64,000 nucleotides of DNA. Source: Burhinus oedicnemus. Its lineage: Eukaryota > Chordata > Aves > Charadriiformes > Burhinidae. The notes beneath the pieces were generated by a model that was given only the letters and a program-made list of their open reading frames with translations, was not told where the DNA came from and searched no databases. Position 1 is the first letter of the stretch. The number at the start of each line of letters is the position of its first letter. The translations under genes were made by a program, and so were the position numbers. Location: NCBI GenBank assembly GCA_008921705.1, contig VFFE01007644.1, positions 2,128,871 through 2,192,870 on the forward strand. Direction: 5' to 3'. This document shows, piece after piece, positions 36,713 through 49,001 of the stretch.

Positions 36713-39700
36713 TGATACGGGAGCGTAGTTCAAGGGAGACATATTGTAACTGCTGTCGTGATGTTTGCTTTCTCCTTGCAAGTGGTAAATTGCTTAGAAA
36801 ATAAGTAGACTTTTTAAATAACTATTTTGAGCACTTAAATTCCATTGGGAAATAAAATGTATATGAAAAAGAAAAACCTTTGGTTTGCTTATGCTTTGCT
36901 GTTGGAAGTGTTTGCACTTTAGAAGCTACACAGCTCATTTTTTCAGGGATAAGTTTGGATAACTTGTACTCTTATCAGAGATGTCCTTCTTTCTATTATG
37001 TATTGTATTCAGACAGTACATTCTGATTCAGATCTCATCTTGCTGTTACCAAATCTGGAATAACTTTGTATAACTTTTTCAAATTAATTCAAATAGCAAA
37101 GATCATTCAGTTGTCAGCAGAAGCAGAAAGAGAAAATTGGTGTTCTGTGCTAATTGGATGAAAGCTGAGGAGTCTTCAACACAGAGTTGCAGGACAGAAT
37201 TCTGATTCTGCTCCTGTTAATATAAGTTTCAACATTTACTTAATGGCATTTTGATGCTGTCTGTAGATCAGTTTAATCTCTTGTGTAACGCAGGACTTTG
37301 GCTGGTATTTCACACACTGACCACAATACACAAGAGATTTGGCAGTTGCAGAGGTGAAATACTTCAGGGGGCCAGGAATACATGAAACTAGTGACCGACC
37401 TTCCTTCAGTAGACCACAGTTTGCAGTTCCTGGGGACCTGAAATCTAGTAATCTAGTATTACCTGAAGACCGTAATAATCGGGGTTTATGAGCATCTCAC
37501 AGGAGACACAACCTCATATAACTGGGAGCTAATTTAGGCTTGTCTTCATGGGAGGAAATACAGGAAGTCTAGAGTTGATCAGCAGCTAAAGATAAGAGAA
37601 TGAAAGATCAAATTGATTAGAACTCAGAGTAAGCAAGGTCTGAGTTAGCAGCACAGTATCTGTTTTGAGATTGAAGTTGTTGTGTATTGCAGGACTGCCC
37701 AGAAGCCATAGCCACCGGTTCCAGTTCTCGTACTGGGGTGCGACATTGTGTAACAGAAGAGTCAGTGGAGCTGCAGCGTGCAGAGCTGATTTACGAGAAT
37801 TAAGCTTGCTGCTTGAGCTTCCCCAGGGAGGAACGCAGTGGTCTCTCTAAGGTACAGGTTCTTACTTCTCTGAGTGGTTCTGTGTGTTACCGAGTTTTGC
37901 ATGTGTCTGGGATAGAGTAAACCTTGGGATGGTTCCACCTATGCAATGTCCTGCTCACCAGTTCCTGAAGCAAGACTTGAGAAGGGAAGCAGAACAGCTA
38001 CACATAAATTTCGGGAATTTTTAGTTTAATTTTAAGGAAAACTAGGACTGAATCCCATTCCTACATAGTGAAGTTGCTGTTTTCTAAGGGATCAAGTAAG
38101 GACTTATGTAGTGTTTTGCATCCTCATTTAGGCAAAACATGGATGTGCAGTAAGATTATTGCTGTGGAGGTTGTGTTTCTGCCCTTTTGCAGATGTAGTA
38201 AGTCTTTTTGAGGAATCATTCTTCAGCAAAAACTGAGCTAATTTTTTTTTTTACTTTTTAAGTATCTTTTTTTTTTTTGACAGCTGTGTGTGTTGCCATG
38301 ACAGCAAGCAATCTTAAAACAATCTGCTCACATACTGTATTGCAGTTTCGTATGCTGTTTCTTAATAGCGCAGATGCCATCTTGCTGCAAAGCTTGGAAG
38401 GGCAGGCTTCTTGGCAATTTAAAGACAAATTATTTGATGGACAGAGATGGTGGTTGTTTTTCTAATATCAGTTCTAATAGTAAAATTCTAACCTGAAAAG
38501 TTAGCCCAAGACAGAATTAGGCAGATCTTCTCTTCCATGACTTCAAAGCTGGAGACTATGATGTTATCATAAACAAAGTCAGAACAATTTAATCATGGAA
38601 ATTTCTGTACTGCAGTTCTGTTGTAAAATACACTTTGCCGGCATGGCTTCCAAACAGCAGTAGACTGTAATCAGGTGAACGCTTTTAGAGTATGCAGCTT
38701 TCATCTCATGTATTTTGGAAACAAATCCTTTAACATCTTTATTCAACAAGTAAAATGCAGATCTTGCCTGTCATACTCTACCAGTGAGGCCAAAATTCAG
38801 GTGGTTGTCACAAAGCCCCTTTCTAGGCCAAGTGCCACATTGGTATAAAAATGCAAGTAGGATTTTACAAACACTATTTCCCATAAACTTATTAAAGAGA
38901 CAAATTCTGAACCAGAACTTAGGAGTATGTACAAGTTAGTATTTAAAAGGCTGGAGCCTTTCTTCACTAGGATTGCCGCGTCTGTTAAAACACAAGAGTC
39001 TGAGAGTACGGTTACATGCCACGGTGACTTCAACAGTAATTTGGTTTCAGCAGTTCTACTTCGACCTGCTTGTTCTATGTGTTGTAGTTTGCCGTCTCTG
39101 TCAGTTGTGCCAATGTAGTTGTGGGACTGTGGTATAAACTGAGTCAACGAAAAGATGAAAGTTAAAAACCAATCCCCTTTCTTTAGTGCAGCATCTAACC
39201 TGGCTTATGTCAGTGACCTGATTTTCTGTATGGTCAAATCCAGAGTTGCATCAGCACAAGTGACAGGGTTGCAAATTACAAGCTCAGTAGGGTGTGTTGT
39301 ACAAGAACGATCTATGGGGATTTTGTTGGCAAAGTCCTCTTATCATGTAATTACACCGAAAGTGACATTCCAACAACGCAGTCTCATCACTCACTGATGA
39401 ATTTGGGAAACACTCCAAAATGCTGTAGTGAGGAGTGGATTTAAGGAAGTATTACCAATGTATTTGAAGGACATTGGATGTGGCTCTGAACTTGTACACT
39501 GCAAGGCCAACGACCCCAGCTGCTTCCAGCGTTTCAAAGCCATTGGCATAATCTAATGTGAAGGCAGAGCAACAAGGAAAATCCACGTACTCTCAGACAC
39601 TTGTCTGACAGTCATGTGTTTGTAAACGTTGGAAGGTCTTAGTGGTTGGGTTGTATACCACGTGTGTGAATACTGTGCAAGTGTACAGCAGTGTTAGGTA

Positions 39701-39877
39701 AGTGGGAAAGCATGCCAGTTTATACTGGAAACAACACCAGGAATGGTACTGAAAACAGAGACATGGGCAAGCTGGAATATGGAATGAGCTTTAGAGCTTG
39801 ATCCAAACCCCTTTGAAGTCAATAGAATGAGTCTTATTGTTTTCACTTAGAGGTTATCCCTAATACGTGCCTGCCAT

Positions 39878-40133
39878 TCATAGAATCATTTAGGTTGGAG
39901 AAGACCGTTAAGATCAAGTCCAACCATTAATCTAACAGTGCTAAGTCCACCACTAAACCACGTCCCTCAGCACCACATCTACACGTCTGTTAAATACCTC
40001 TAGGGATGGTGACTCAACCGCTTCCCTGGGCAGCCTGTTCCAATGCTTGACAACCCTTTTGGTGAAGAAGTTTTTCCTAATATCCAATCTAAACCTCTCC
40101 TGGCATAACTTGAAGCCATTCATCATTGTTACA
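39878..40133 (-). mobile_element. CR1: CR1 LINE, 5'-truncated copy
   Basis: About 255 bp match the 3' end of avian CR1 in reverse orientation. It starts TCATAGAATCATTTAGGTTGG (the tail repeat reversed), then CAAGTCCAACCATTAATCT, CAGCACCACATCTACACGTC, CTGGGCAGCCTGTTCCAATG, and TTTTTCCTAATATCCAATCT, ending around TTGAAGCCATTCATC. It is the longest and best preserved repeat in the window. It covers only the 3' untranslated part and the very end of the reverse-transcriptase ORF region, so it cannot move by itself. Confidence 0.95.
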
Positions 40134-43100
40134 CAAATGTATACTTCTAGGGCTAGATATAAACAAATTGCATTAGAAAAGAATTTCCAACAGCAATTTA
40201 ATATTCACGTGTGAATCATATAGGTATTTTAGACCTCTCTCCTACAAATTAATTCTGCAAGGCCATGTCCTTCAAGTTTTAAGGTCCAGTTGAAGAACTA
40301 GATTTTTTTTTATTATAAACGTGTAGTGTAAAAATGTTTTATTCTAGCCCAATTTGAAATACAGAGACCTGGAACACCAATTTTTGCTAAATATGCAAAT
40401 AATTGTGTATGTGAATGGCTTCTTAGAAAACTTGCTAGTCATTTGTAGGTGTGTATTGGAGGCACCTGTCTATACAGTGAAGAGATTGTATAACCCAGAG
40501 TATTTATAATTAGGTAATTATAACTGTGCTTAGTGAACCAGCAAACAGGGTTTTTTTGCTGGTGGTGTTTGGCTTTTTTCCCCCAGACAGGGTAAATTGG
40601 AAATAAGTCTAATAAGATCAGTCAGGGAAGATGCCAATAGGTTTGCTTCCTCAAAAATCATTCTGAAGTCATGAATTATTTTAACATTTTGTCTGCTTTC
40701 TCCCTTGGCTTTGTGGCTGTTACGAAAATTCTGTTTATTAATGCATTATGAACCAAAGCTGTCAAAACGGATCTTTTTCTCCATTTGTAAGGATGTTATA
40801 TATATGCATCTGAATGATACAGTATGTACTTCTTAAATTTTCATGTGGGCCTCCTACTGATTTCCTGAATGGAAGACTAGCTGACAACCTAAGAATGTCA
40901 CAGCTTGTGTATTCTGCCCAGTGCAAATGTCATAAATATTGTTAATAGAGATATTTCTGTAAACACAGTTACTAGGACCAGGTTTGGGTCCATTTTATAT
41001 TACTCTTGGGTTTTAACCTGCATTTTCCTATCCAGTGCAGCGAGGAGCTCTGCTAAAGACCATAGGGAGCTCTATTTAATTATAATTGGCAGTCTGCAGT
41101 CCTTCGTGCTGTCAGGGAAATGGTACTGCAGGCACTCGGTAGTGGTTCTGTGCTCAGCGATTTGTGCTTCGTTTGGCTGAATAAACGTCTGATGGAGCTG
41201 AGAGAATACACTGATGAAACAGGACTGTATAGAGGAAGTTATTGGTGTGCCTCCCAGGGAGCCATAGGAATTACGTAATTATTTTAAAGGGTAATTTTGC
41301 CATCTAGCCTTTATTTATGCACCTGAAGGAACAAACGTCAAAGTAAAATTTATGTTTAGTAAGACGTTTTACAGCAGCAGTGTTAACAGGCCGGTGGTTA
41401 CAGAGGGGCAGAGCATCGCAGTCTCCTGCCGGGCTGTTACCTCCCAGGGCCTCGGAGGTCTTGAGGGTCATCTATGACACAGGCAATTCTCCGCTGCGTT
41501 AGTATCCAGGAATTTCCCACACTGCTGTGGGGTTATATTATTGTGATGGTGGAGGTTGAGAAGTAGTGGCAGACTTAACCAAATTTTTACTTTATCTAGG
41601 ATTCTAAAGACTAATATCCCATATCTCTTCATATTGAATTTTTCACATCTTTTAATTACATTACAAATCTTACAGTGTGGTAGAAAAGTAGAAATAAAGC
41701 ATAGTTTAAAAAGCTGCTGAGAAAAGCTTTCTGAAAGGTTAAGAAAATAGTTTTATGTATTAGAAAGAAAGCACACTGGAGTGCTCCTTGATTTTATTTT
41801 CTTCTTGGTCACAAGGTTAAGTTCAACACTGGTAGCAGCAGAAGTCCTGTGTTTTTATGTTTTAGTGTTGCGCTACTCTAAAAATAATTCAGGGTATTTA
41901 TTTTTTGAGTACGTTTCCCTGAACTCCCACTCTGACTTGCCACTGAAGTGGAATGCGGGTAAGTTGTCTGGGACACTTCATATTTCAACAGTGAGGAAAA
42001 GTCTGGTTGACTTGGGTACTCCCAGAATTTGCCTTTCGCTTAGGGTATTCTGACCTGTTGTACTTTCTGCACGCAAGAAATATACTGTGAAATTCTTGAG
42101 ACAAATATTTGGCCATTCGGTTTTAAAAATGTACCTAAAAATTATTTTTTTTAAAGGAATCCCTACATAAAATAAAAATTCAAGTAAGCAATTTTAAATT
42201 ACTTCTTGTCTGGTTTTCAGCACGGTACGTGCAGGTTCCAGGGAGCTGCAGCTGCCGGCTGGGAGCTGAGCTGCCTCAAGAGGCTCAGCCCCGGAGCCGG
42301 CACTTGCCGGTGCAGCATCTCGCTCTTCAGCCTCCCAGTGCTCCGGGCGTTCCCTGGGTTCTGCAGTGGCCACGCGCGGAGCTCCTGTGCGGAAAGCTCA
42401 GGGAGAGCGGGGCTGATGGCCCCAGGCCTGTTGTGTGGCTTGTGTTTTAGGCACAGTAAGAGAGTACGGTTTTAATAGCCCAAAATAGGCACCCATTTTG
42501 CAATGTGGTTGTCTCAACTGGGAAGTCTAGATGGAGCAGAAGGGAATGGTTTTCCCCTCACGCTGCCATTTGTAGGATGAGGAAGAAGTCTGGCACAACT
42601 GGAGTTTGTCAAAGAGTCAAAAGGTCCCCTGTTTCAATAGCAGCCGGTGAGACTCCTGCTATACTAAAGCATCATCAAGTGTCATACACTTGTCCTGTAT
42701 AATTCCAGACGCGTCAATTATTGCACTTCTGTTATGGAATTCCACCCTTAAGAAAGAACAAGACTTGGATGCAGAAGGCTGAAGCAACCACAAGTGCCTT
42801 CTCTCTCCCAAGATCGGGTAATTTCTTAACAGATAACTTTACAAACTCTGACCCCACCTCTCTTCGCGCCCGCTGACCAGCTCCTCTGTCTGGACAAGGT
42901 GGTGAGGTTTGTTGTAGAAACAGCTTCCCAAGAGCTGATGAAGCAGGCAAGGAGCGGGATCGCGCCCGGCGAGGGCAGAGGAGGAACGTAACTCTTCTCA
43001 CCACCGCCCCGGCACCGTGTGCTCCCTGCGGCTGCGCCTGAAGTCCCTGTCTGCTCCTCAGGGAGTTGTTACAGGTCAGCAAGTCTGGAGGTGTACTAAA

Positions 43101-43189
43101 ATCCTGAATTTATTCCCATTTTAACAGAAATGGTTTTTACGTTCTGATTCCCATTTAAAACGTCAGCTCTGCTTAATTGTGACTAAAGG
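40134..43189. other. Noncoding stretch with one exon candidate
   Basis: AT-rich to about 42.2 kb, then a GC-richer patch (42220-42430) just before the small CpG island. One exon candidate lies at 41816-41958. I saw no other feature with support. Confidence 0.4.
41816..41958 (+). CDS. Candidate 143-nt internal exon, plus strand
   Basis: A pyrimidine-rich run (TTGATTTTATTTTCTTCTTGG, then TCACAAG) ends at 41815, and a donor, TGCGG/GTAAGT, follows 41958. One frame is open throughout, about 47 codons, beginning LSSTLVAAEVLCFYVLVLRY and ending near LPLKWNA; the first half is hydrophobic, like a short membrane segment. The exon would enter in phase 2 and leave in phase 1. No family was recognised. 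Confidence 0.18.
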
Positions 43190-43199
43190 GGTTTCCAGC

Positions 43200-43455
43200 C
43201 CATTTCTGGGAGCTGCTGGACCCAGCCAGGCTGCGGAGGTTCGGGCCCCGTCCCAGGCGCTGTTCTTCCGCCGGGCCGCGCCTGAGCGCGGGGGCAGCGC
43301 AGTATTTTGCTCATTTTGCGCGGTTTCGAGGCCGGGAGCGCAGCGTGCCGCGGTGCTGCGAGCGGCGGCCGCCAGAGGGCGCGCTGTGACCGCGGCGTCT
43401 CCGCGCTGGGGCGCGGCCGCCCCGCGGGGACACGGGGCGTGAAAGAGGGGTTTGC
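43200..43455. promoter_or_regulatory. Small CpG island, possible secondary promoter or insulator
   Basis: A compact GC-rich, CpG-dense block of about 250 bp lies in a CpG-poor neighbourhood. It holds a near-consensus CTCF site at 43369-43384, and an inverted CCAAT box (ATTGG, 43631-43635) lies 180 bp beyond its right edge. Open frames run through it on both strands, as expected from GC content, and I do not trust any as coding. It could be an alternative promoter, a lncRNA promoter or a CTCF-bound boundary. Confidence 0.6.
43369..43384 (+). promoter_or_regulatory. CTCF-like binding site
   Basis: CCGCCAGAGGGCGCGC fits the CTCF core (CCASYAGRKGGCRS type) closely, with the CCAG-AGGGCGC centre intact, inside the small CpG island. 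Orientation is that of the core read on the plus strand, which would matter for loop direction. Confidence 0.65.
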
Positions 43456-45689
43456 ACAGAATCCTCGGGGTTTTGCACAAAACAGAGCGCGTTAAGATAA
43501 GGTTTGAGCCCCCCCATTTCGTTTTACACAGTTACTACTCTGGGTGAGGATTTCTTACATCCACGTCTCGCCCCGGCTCGGAGCGCTCCCACGGGAGCGG
43601 TGGCGGAGCCAGGAAAAGCGCGGTGCAGTGATTGGTGTAGGAGCTGCTTTTGCCACGGGACTGACGGTGATGCCCTGATGTGTGCTGTGCAGGTGGCCCT
43701 CGGTGAATCCAGTTCCATTCTAGCTTCGTTCTGAGAAAAACTTTTACCTCAAATCACTGTGATTCAGCAAAGCATGACTGGGGTGGATCTGTGTAAAACA
43801 CACAGGCAAACTCTTCAAAGTGGTGATTTAAAGGGAAAATGCTGCAGGAATGAATCTTCTCCTTGCTTCCTCGTCCTAGTATTTGGTGTTTCCTTATCTG
43901 ATTGACACTGTATTTGTGTAGATCTCATACGGCCCATTTCCCATATTCCCCCAGAAAAGAAAATTGCATTATTCTTTTCTTTTGAAGTACCTGTGCCTTG
44001 AGGTGGTTTTTCCCCTCTCTTTCCATGCTGCCTTGTGAAATCAGCTGTCAGAGACCCCGGTATGTTCATGCATCCTCCTTCTAAAGCCTTTCTGTGCTTT
44101 TTGGGAGGACTTTCTCACTGAAGTCAGTGGTCTCCGTGGTCTCCTTTGGCTTATTGTACAAGCGGAAGGTGGAAAGGCCGTAGCTTAAAACTTGGCGGTG
44201 GCTGTGGAAGAAAGCGGATTCTCAGAAGACCAGGAGCCGCCCAGAAGTCCAAAGTTTTCCTCATCGGGGCTGCAGTTCTGTTTGCGGCCGGCCATCAGTG
44301 CGGCTGTGCTCAGCAAAGGGGTCGCTGCACGATGGTGTTTCTCTGCGTACGAAACGGGTGCTGGGAGGCAGAGCCGCTTACTCTGCCGAAGGGAAATTCT
44401 GCCGCTTCTGTCAGCGTTACCCAGCCTGAGCAGCTGTAGGGGAGTAAACTGGATTCTGGAGAGATTAAATGGCAGGGCCAGCTGCGGAAATGGAACACGT
44501 GGGGATGTGGAAGACCATGCCCGCGGCACTGGTGTCCATCACAGAAGAACCTAAGCAGACCAGGCTGGCAAACCCCTGCCTACCCTGCGCTGCAGATCCC
44601 CAGCTTAGCTTGCAGCCTGTTGATGCCCCTGTGAAAATTGCAAACTTAACTCCAGGTTTGGGTTGAAGTACGTGGTGACAAACCCCACATTGCTTCTGTG
44701 ACAGTTGAACCAAGCGATCAAATAAAAATAAAAATCAGAGGTGTCACTGTATACTTGTTTGTTCTTTTTTGTAGTTGTTCTTCACCAGTTATGAAGAAAC
44801 TTCCTAAGAGAGCCTGCATTTCTATTTACTTTTACAGTACCAGAATGCTTTGCTGGGAAGACATTTGGCCATATGGAAAGTGTTACTGGCTTTAAATCAA
44901 GTGATGAAATGTAAAAATTACTCAAATAATTTGTTTAAGCAACTTAGAATAAACAGCATTCAGGTTACAGTCTAAATGACTGAAGAAGTCCGAACAGTTT
45001 ATTAAAATCCATGACCTCTCACAGAAGTTAATAAATCTGCAAAGATTTGAGGGTCACACCTTCAGAAGGGAGCTTTTATACATTCGCTCGTGATTAGAGT
45101 GTACTTAGGTGATTGATTTGTCCATTTGCATTGATTTGCGTGCAAATGAACCGGTTTGTTTTACCTCTTCATTCTTTTTCTTGTGGCCTAGCTTCAGTAG
45201 GAAGAAGTCAGTGCCTGTACACTTCCCACTATTGCTTTTTGGTTGAACCATATTTATGTTCAGAAGTAGGTGGAAATACTGAAATTGTGATCTGTTTCAG
45301 AATTTATAATTAATGAATCTTTGTGACTTAAATACATAGATGAAATTAATGGAGCTTTTTATGTTTTAAGGTGTGCAGGCAAATACGTGAAAATTCATTA
45401 ATCTAGAAAGATTTTTAAAAAATTAAAATCTGGCCTTAATTTCCCAAGGAAGTAGCTATCCAAATGATGTCTAATGGTTTTTGTAGGTGATGCTCTCGCA
45501 CTCACGTTTCCAGGAAAGAAACAGTCGCCCATCCTCTAGAAATTGCTGAGGACTCTGGAGGTTTCTTTGATCAACCTGAATTATCTCCAAATTTTTGAAA
45601 TGTTTGCGGTGTGGGGTTAGGGGAAGAAATTATGGTCGGTTGAAAGATTTTTTTATTGCATTTAGATTACTTTCTATGAAATTTCCCAC
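43456..45689. other. Noncoding stretch with GC-richer patch
   Basis: The patch at about 44146-44640 is open in several frames on both strands (up to 120 codons) with moderate CpG content. None has recognisable homology or a convincing start and splice context. A strong polypyrimidine-AG (TTTGTTCTTTTTTGTAG ending at 44774) is not followed by a good donor. Confidence 0.35.
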
Positions 45690-46730
45690 CTGCTTTCTAG
45701 GACTTAATACAGGTACTTTCTAGGAATTTTGCCAACAGCTTTCTGAGAATTTTCCATTATGCTTTCTGGGAATTTCTCTAATGTGTTTTAAAAATGCCCT
45801 CAAGTGCCTTCTGGAATTTCCCCAAAGCTTTCTAGGATTTTTTTTGGGTGCTCTCTGGGAATGTCCTGATGCTCTCTAGGAAATTTTCGTGTGCTTTCTG
45901 GGAGTTTCCCCTTTACTCCTTTGAAATGTCTAAGAAATTCTGGAGTTTTATGGGAATTCCCTGGGGCATTGCAGGAACTCATGTTTAATGCGTTTCTAAG
46001 AATTCCTGCAACTGCCCTACTATATGTAGAGCATTCCTGTGAATCCCTGTCACTTAGTGGACTTCTCCAGGACATTCTAGGAATTTGGAGGAAGGGGGTG
46101 CCTAGAATTTTGCTAAGAACAACTGCAGCTTGCTAGGGGTCTTCTCAGTATTTCAGGTTGAAAAGCCATGTTAGAAATTCTGGGAGTTTTGTAAGAAAAT
46201 TCCTGGTTTTTTACTAGGAATTCTTGAAGCTTTTTAGGAATTCTCGAAGTCTTTTTTGAAATTCTGGGGCTTATAAACTTTTGGGGAATATTTGGGGCTT
46301 TCTAGGAGTTTTCCTGGCCTTTCTAGGACATCCTGGATCAAGAACCTCCCTAGGAATACCTAGATTGATCCCCATGCTATGATTTACTGTATTGAGAAAT
46401 TTTCAAAGAATTTCCTAGCACTTTCTTGGAATTAATCGACCTAGATCTTTTCTAGGAGTTTCCCTGGCCTTTGTAGGTATTCCTGAATGTGTAACCTTTC
46501 TAGGAATTCCTGGGCTGAGACCTTTTCTAGGGTTCACTGGACCTACAACCTTTCTTGGAATTTTCTCGCTTTTTGTGGGGATTCCTGAATCTAGAACCTG
46601 AGGTACTTCTTGTGCTGTTCTAGGAATTCCCCTTCCTAGGTTTAGAATCTTTCTAGGAATTTTCCCAGGTGTTCTAGGAAATCTTCGCTCTAGAGTCTTT
46701 CTAGGAATTGCTTGCAAAAATTCTTACAGG
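45690..46730 (-). repeat. Degenerate minisatellite, about 1 kb, TTTCTAGGAATTCC-type units
   Basis: Across about 1,040 bp the plus strand repeats variants of GCTTTCTAGGAATTTTCC, GCTTTCTGGGAATTTC and CCTTTCTAGGAATTCCTGG roughly every 21-33 bp, perhaps 30-40 degenerate copies by eye. No unit is exact and the period drifts, so the array is old. Read on the minus strand, units translate as IPRK/IPRE/IPTK motifs. Two segments (45800-46075 and 46415-46717) lie in the same frame modulo 3 and stay open for 91 and 100 codons, though neither has an ATG start. The call is a tandem repeat; coding is unlikely because stops separate the segments. Confidence 0.85.
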
Positions 46731-47252
46731 AACTGCATTAGTTCCTTATGTCCCATCTGCCCTGATTTTGCTTCAAGGCCTAGAAATAGGTTTTACCATT
46801 TTTTTTCTGTCAGAGATAAGCATCTGTCGTATGCATAATTGAGTAGCTGTAGGCATCCTGAAAAAAACCCTGCTCTGCTCAAAGTGCTTGAATTCCTGTT
46901 TTAAAATCAGTTACCACAACAGTGATTATTTTTCTCTCTCTCTCTTAAAATTCACTGCATTAGACATTGCTCCCAGGAGTGATAATAAAACAGCTTCCTG
47001 AGTGCAATCTGCATTACTTCCTTTCTCTTACTTGTCCCCACAGCCTCTTCAGAGCAGCATTTTTAACAGAATTTGGAAAGCATTTGGTGTAGCTGTCACC
47101 CCTTTGAACCTGCATACTGTTAGCATTCCCGCCTCCTCCATCAACAACCACATCAATCTGTTCTCTGGAAAACATTTCGTTCTCCTGGCACCTTCCCTGC
47201 CTGCTTGAACCACAAAGAAGAGTGACTAGATAAGGAAAAGCCACCAATTTAC

Positions 47253-47870
47253 CTAAATGTAAACCTGCAGCACCACCTTCTTCCACCGCACAGCCACCCC
47301 CTCCACTGGAGAACTACCCATTCCCGCACAAAGGACGTCTATAAATACGGAGCACCTTTCATCAGCGTGGGACGTGAGACATTGGAAAACGTGTTGCGCC
47401 GATCCGCTGGGTACAGCAGCGCAGGGGTTTGCTCTGGGCCAAGTCTGAAGAGCTGGAACTTTCTCAGAGGGGACATAAGCAGACAAGGAGAGGAAGGTCG
47501 GAGATAATTGCAGGATGCCATCCCTGTTGTTTAGAGAACTGCAGGAGAAGTTCTGAGAAATGAAGAGCGCTGCTGATCTAGGCTGCTCCAGGTCTCGGGT
47601 CTGTCCAGAGTGATCTTGGTACACAGGGATTTCCAGAGATCCCGCCGCTGCAAGGAAGCACAAAGCTGCCTGAGAAGATGTCACGTAAGGGACTGCAGGT
47701 TTCCAGTGACTTCGGTGGGCGCTGGCGCTCCGCGCGCTAACAGAAATACTGCGCTTGCTGCCATGCAGTCGCGCCTGACTCCAGCAGCTGGACTGCATAC
47801 GCTGGCGTGACAGTGACTGCAGGACCTTGCGATCTGTCCTCCTCCTGCCAGTGAGATAAAGTTTTGCCAC
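47253..47870 (-). CDS. Unrecognised 205-codon open frame, longest outside the CpG island
   Basis: This frame has a GTG first codon and an internal ATG 24 codons in. Its peptide is Ser-rich and Cys/Arg-containing, without signal peptide, repeats or known motifs. A stretch of 205 codons without a stop is unusual for this base composition but possible given moderate local GC. It could be an exon of an unknown transcript, a lncRNA with an incidental frame, or a decayed coding sequence. The plus strand is also open for part of it (47610-47810). I see no clear acceptor just upstream. Confidence 0.15.
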   Translation of the reverse strand: MAKLYLTGRRRTDRKVLQSLSRQRMQSSCWSQARLHGSKRSISVSARSASAHRSHWKPAVPYVTSSQAALCFLAAAGSLEIPVYQDHSGQTRDLEQPRSAALFISQNFSCSSLNNRDGILQLSPTFLSLSAYVPSEKVPALQTWPRANPCAAVPSGSAQHVFQCLTSHADERCSVFIDVLCAGMGSSPVEGVAVRWKKVVLQVYI

Positions 47871-48550
47871 TGAGAAAAGAGGAGCAGGTATTTCAAGTTA
47901 ACTGACAGGAAGAAGAATGTAACGCTGTTAAGTGTTAATGCATAATAATACGGCATGTAATACATCCTTTGAGGTCAAGTGTCAGGATTAGGAAAGTATC
48001 AGCATGCCAAGTTTAGGGACTAGAAAAATAAATCCTATGGACCTCATTAGTTAATATATGAACTCCTTCACATAGCATAATACACACGAAGGCAAGTTAT
48101 AAAACGTTTACTTTTGTCCTTCTGCCAAACACTTGAAGCCAAAACCTTAATTGGACTTTAAAAATATGTTTATGTATTTCCCTCTAGGGCACTGGAGTTT
48201 TAAACTGGTGTAAGATATATGGCTGTTCTCCTCAATACTGAGTTAACTTTTGGGGTCTAAGTTCACATTGAGAATAAGACCGGTCTTCCCAGAATGTTCT
48301 GTTGCCGAAGTGATTATATTTTTCTGAGAATGAGAATGATGCTTAAGACATAGGGGCCATAGGGACAGATGGTTGTGTCTGATCAATGGAGTATGTCGGA
48401 GCACCTGAAAATTCCTAATCTTACTAGCTTTCTTTTAGCACCAAAAAAAAAAAAAGGAAAATCAGTGTGTCCGTGTAATTCATAACTATGTGCATACTTT
48501 TGCGCAGGTCTCTTACTAAGCAAGGTGTAATCTACAGATACATGTGTTTT

Positions 48551-48567
48551 GCACCAGGAGGTGCTGG
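48551..48567 (+). promoter_or_regulatory. Weak CTCF-like word
   Basis: GCACCAGGAGGTGCTGG contains the CCAGGAGGTGC version of the CTCF core and is also a near-palindrome (GCACC...GGTGC). It is weaker than the site at 43369. Confidence 0.3.
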
Positions 48568-49001
48568 TCCCTTATGATCCCAGTAAGAATGGCACTCAGC
48601 TGCTCCAAGTATCACTTAAAATGGTGTTTATTAGAGCCAACACTATAAGGAAGGAGTAGTACAGATAATCTTATGTCCCTTTAGATGCTAAGAATCCGGG
48701 CGTAGCATCTGCGTGCTGTGCAGAACCCATCCATAGAAGAAGCTCTCCCATTTTGGTCATTCAAGCTATTTCTTAGAAGAAAACAACTCTATTCATCGTT
48801 TCTACTGCCCAACCGAAAGGATGTTCGTGTGAGAACTTCCTGCTGCACTTTTAGGCAGAGGCAGGGCCACACGGGTGGCTAATTGCCGCTGCTAAGTGGG
48901 AGCTGCCTGCAGGCTCCGCTGCTGCCATCAGCGGGCCAAGTTTATCCTGAAGGCAGGCAACTTGTGCAGCACAGCACTTGCCTGAAAGCCACACTGTCTG
49001 T

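Larger units (their letters stand above)
33006..39877. other. Noncoding stretch, intron-like
   Basis: This holds a minor CpG cluster at about 34770-35080, a very strong isolated acceptor (CTTTCTCTTTTTTACAG ending at 34310), a hairpin at 36664-36712, and a T-rich tract at 38224-38278 that ends in TTTGACAG and looks like an acceptor. The 136-codon frame at 35683-36093 is unrecognised and has no splice support. Confidence 0.45.
46735..49001. other. Noncoding stretch containing one long minus-strand frame
   Basis: Contains a (TC)n run at 46933-46946, the 205-codon frame at 47253-47870, a poly-A run near 48442-48455, and a CTCF-like word at 48551-48567. Otherwise nothing was recognised. Confidence 0.4.

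Noticed and set aside
38277..38465. 62-codon frame after a T-rich tract ending TTTGACAG
   Set aside because: The acceptor is good, but no donor or polyadenylation context follows and the T-run is a plain homopolymer; too little to call an exon.
45800..46717. Minus-strand PRK-repeat frames as a repeat protein gene
   Set aside because: No ATG, stops between segments, no splice context; best explained as tandem repeat DNA, though the phase coincidence is kept as a finding.
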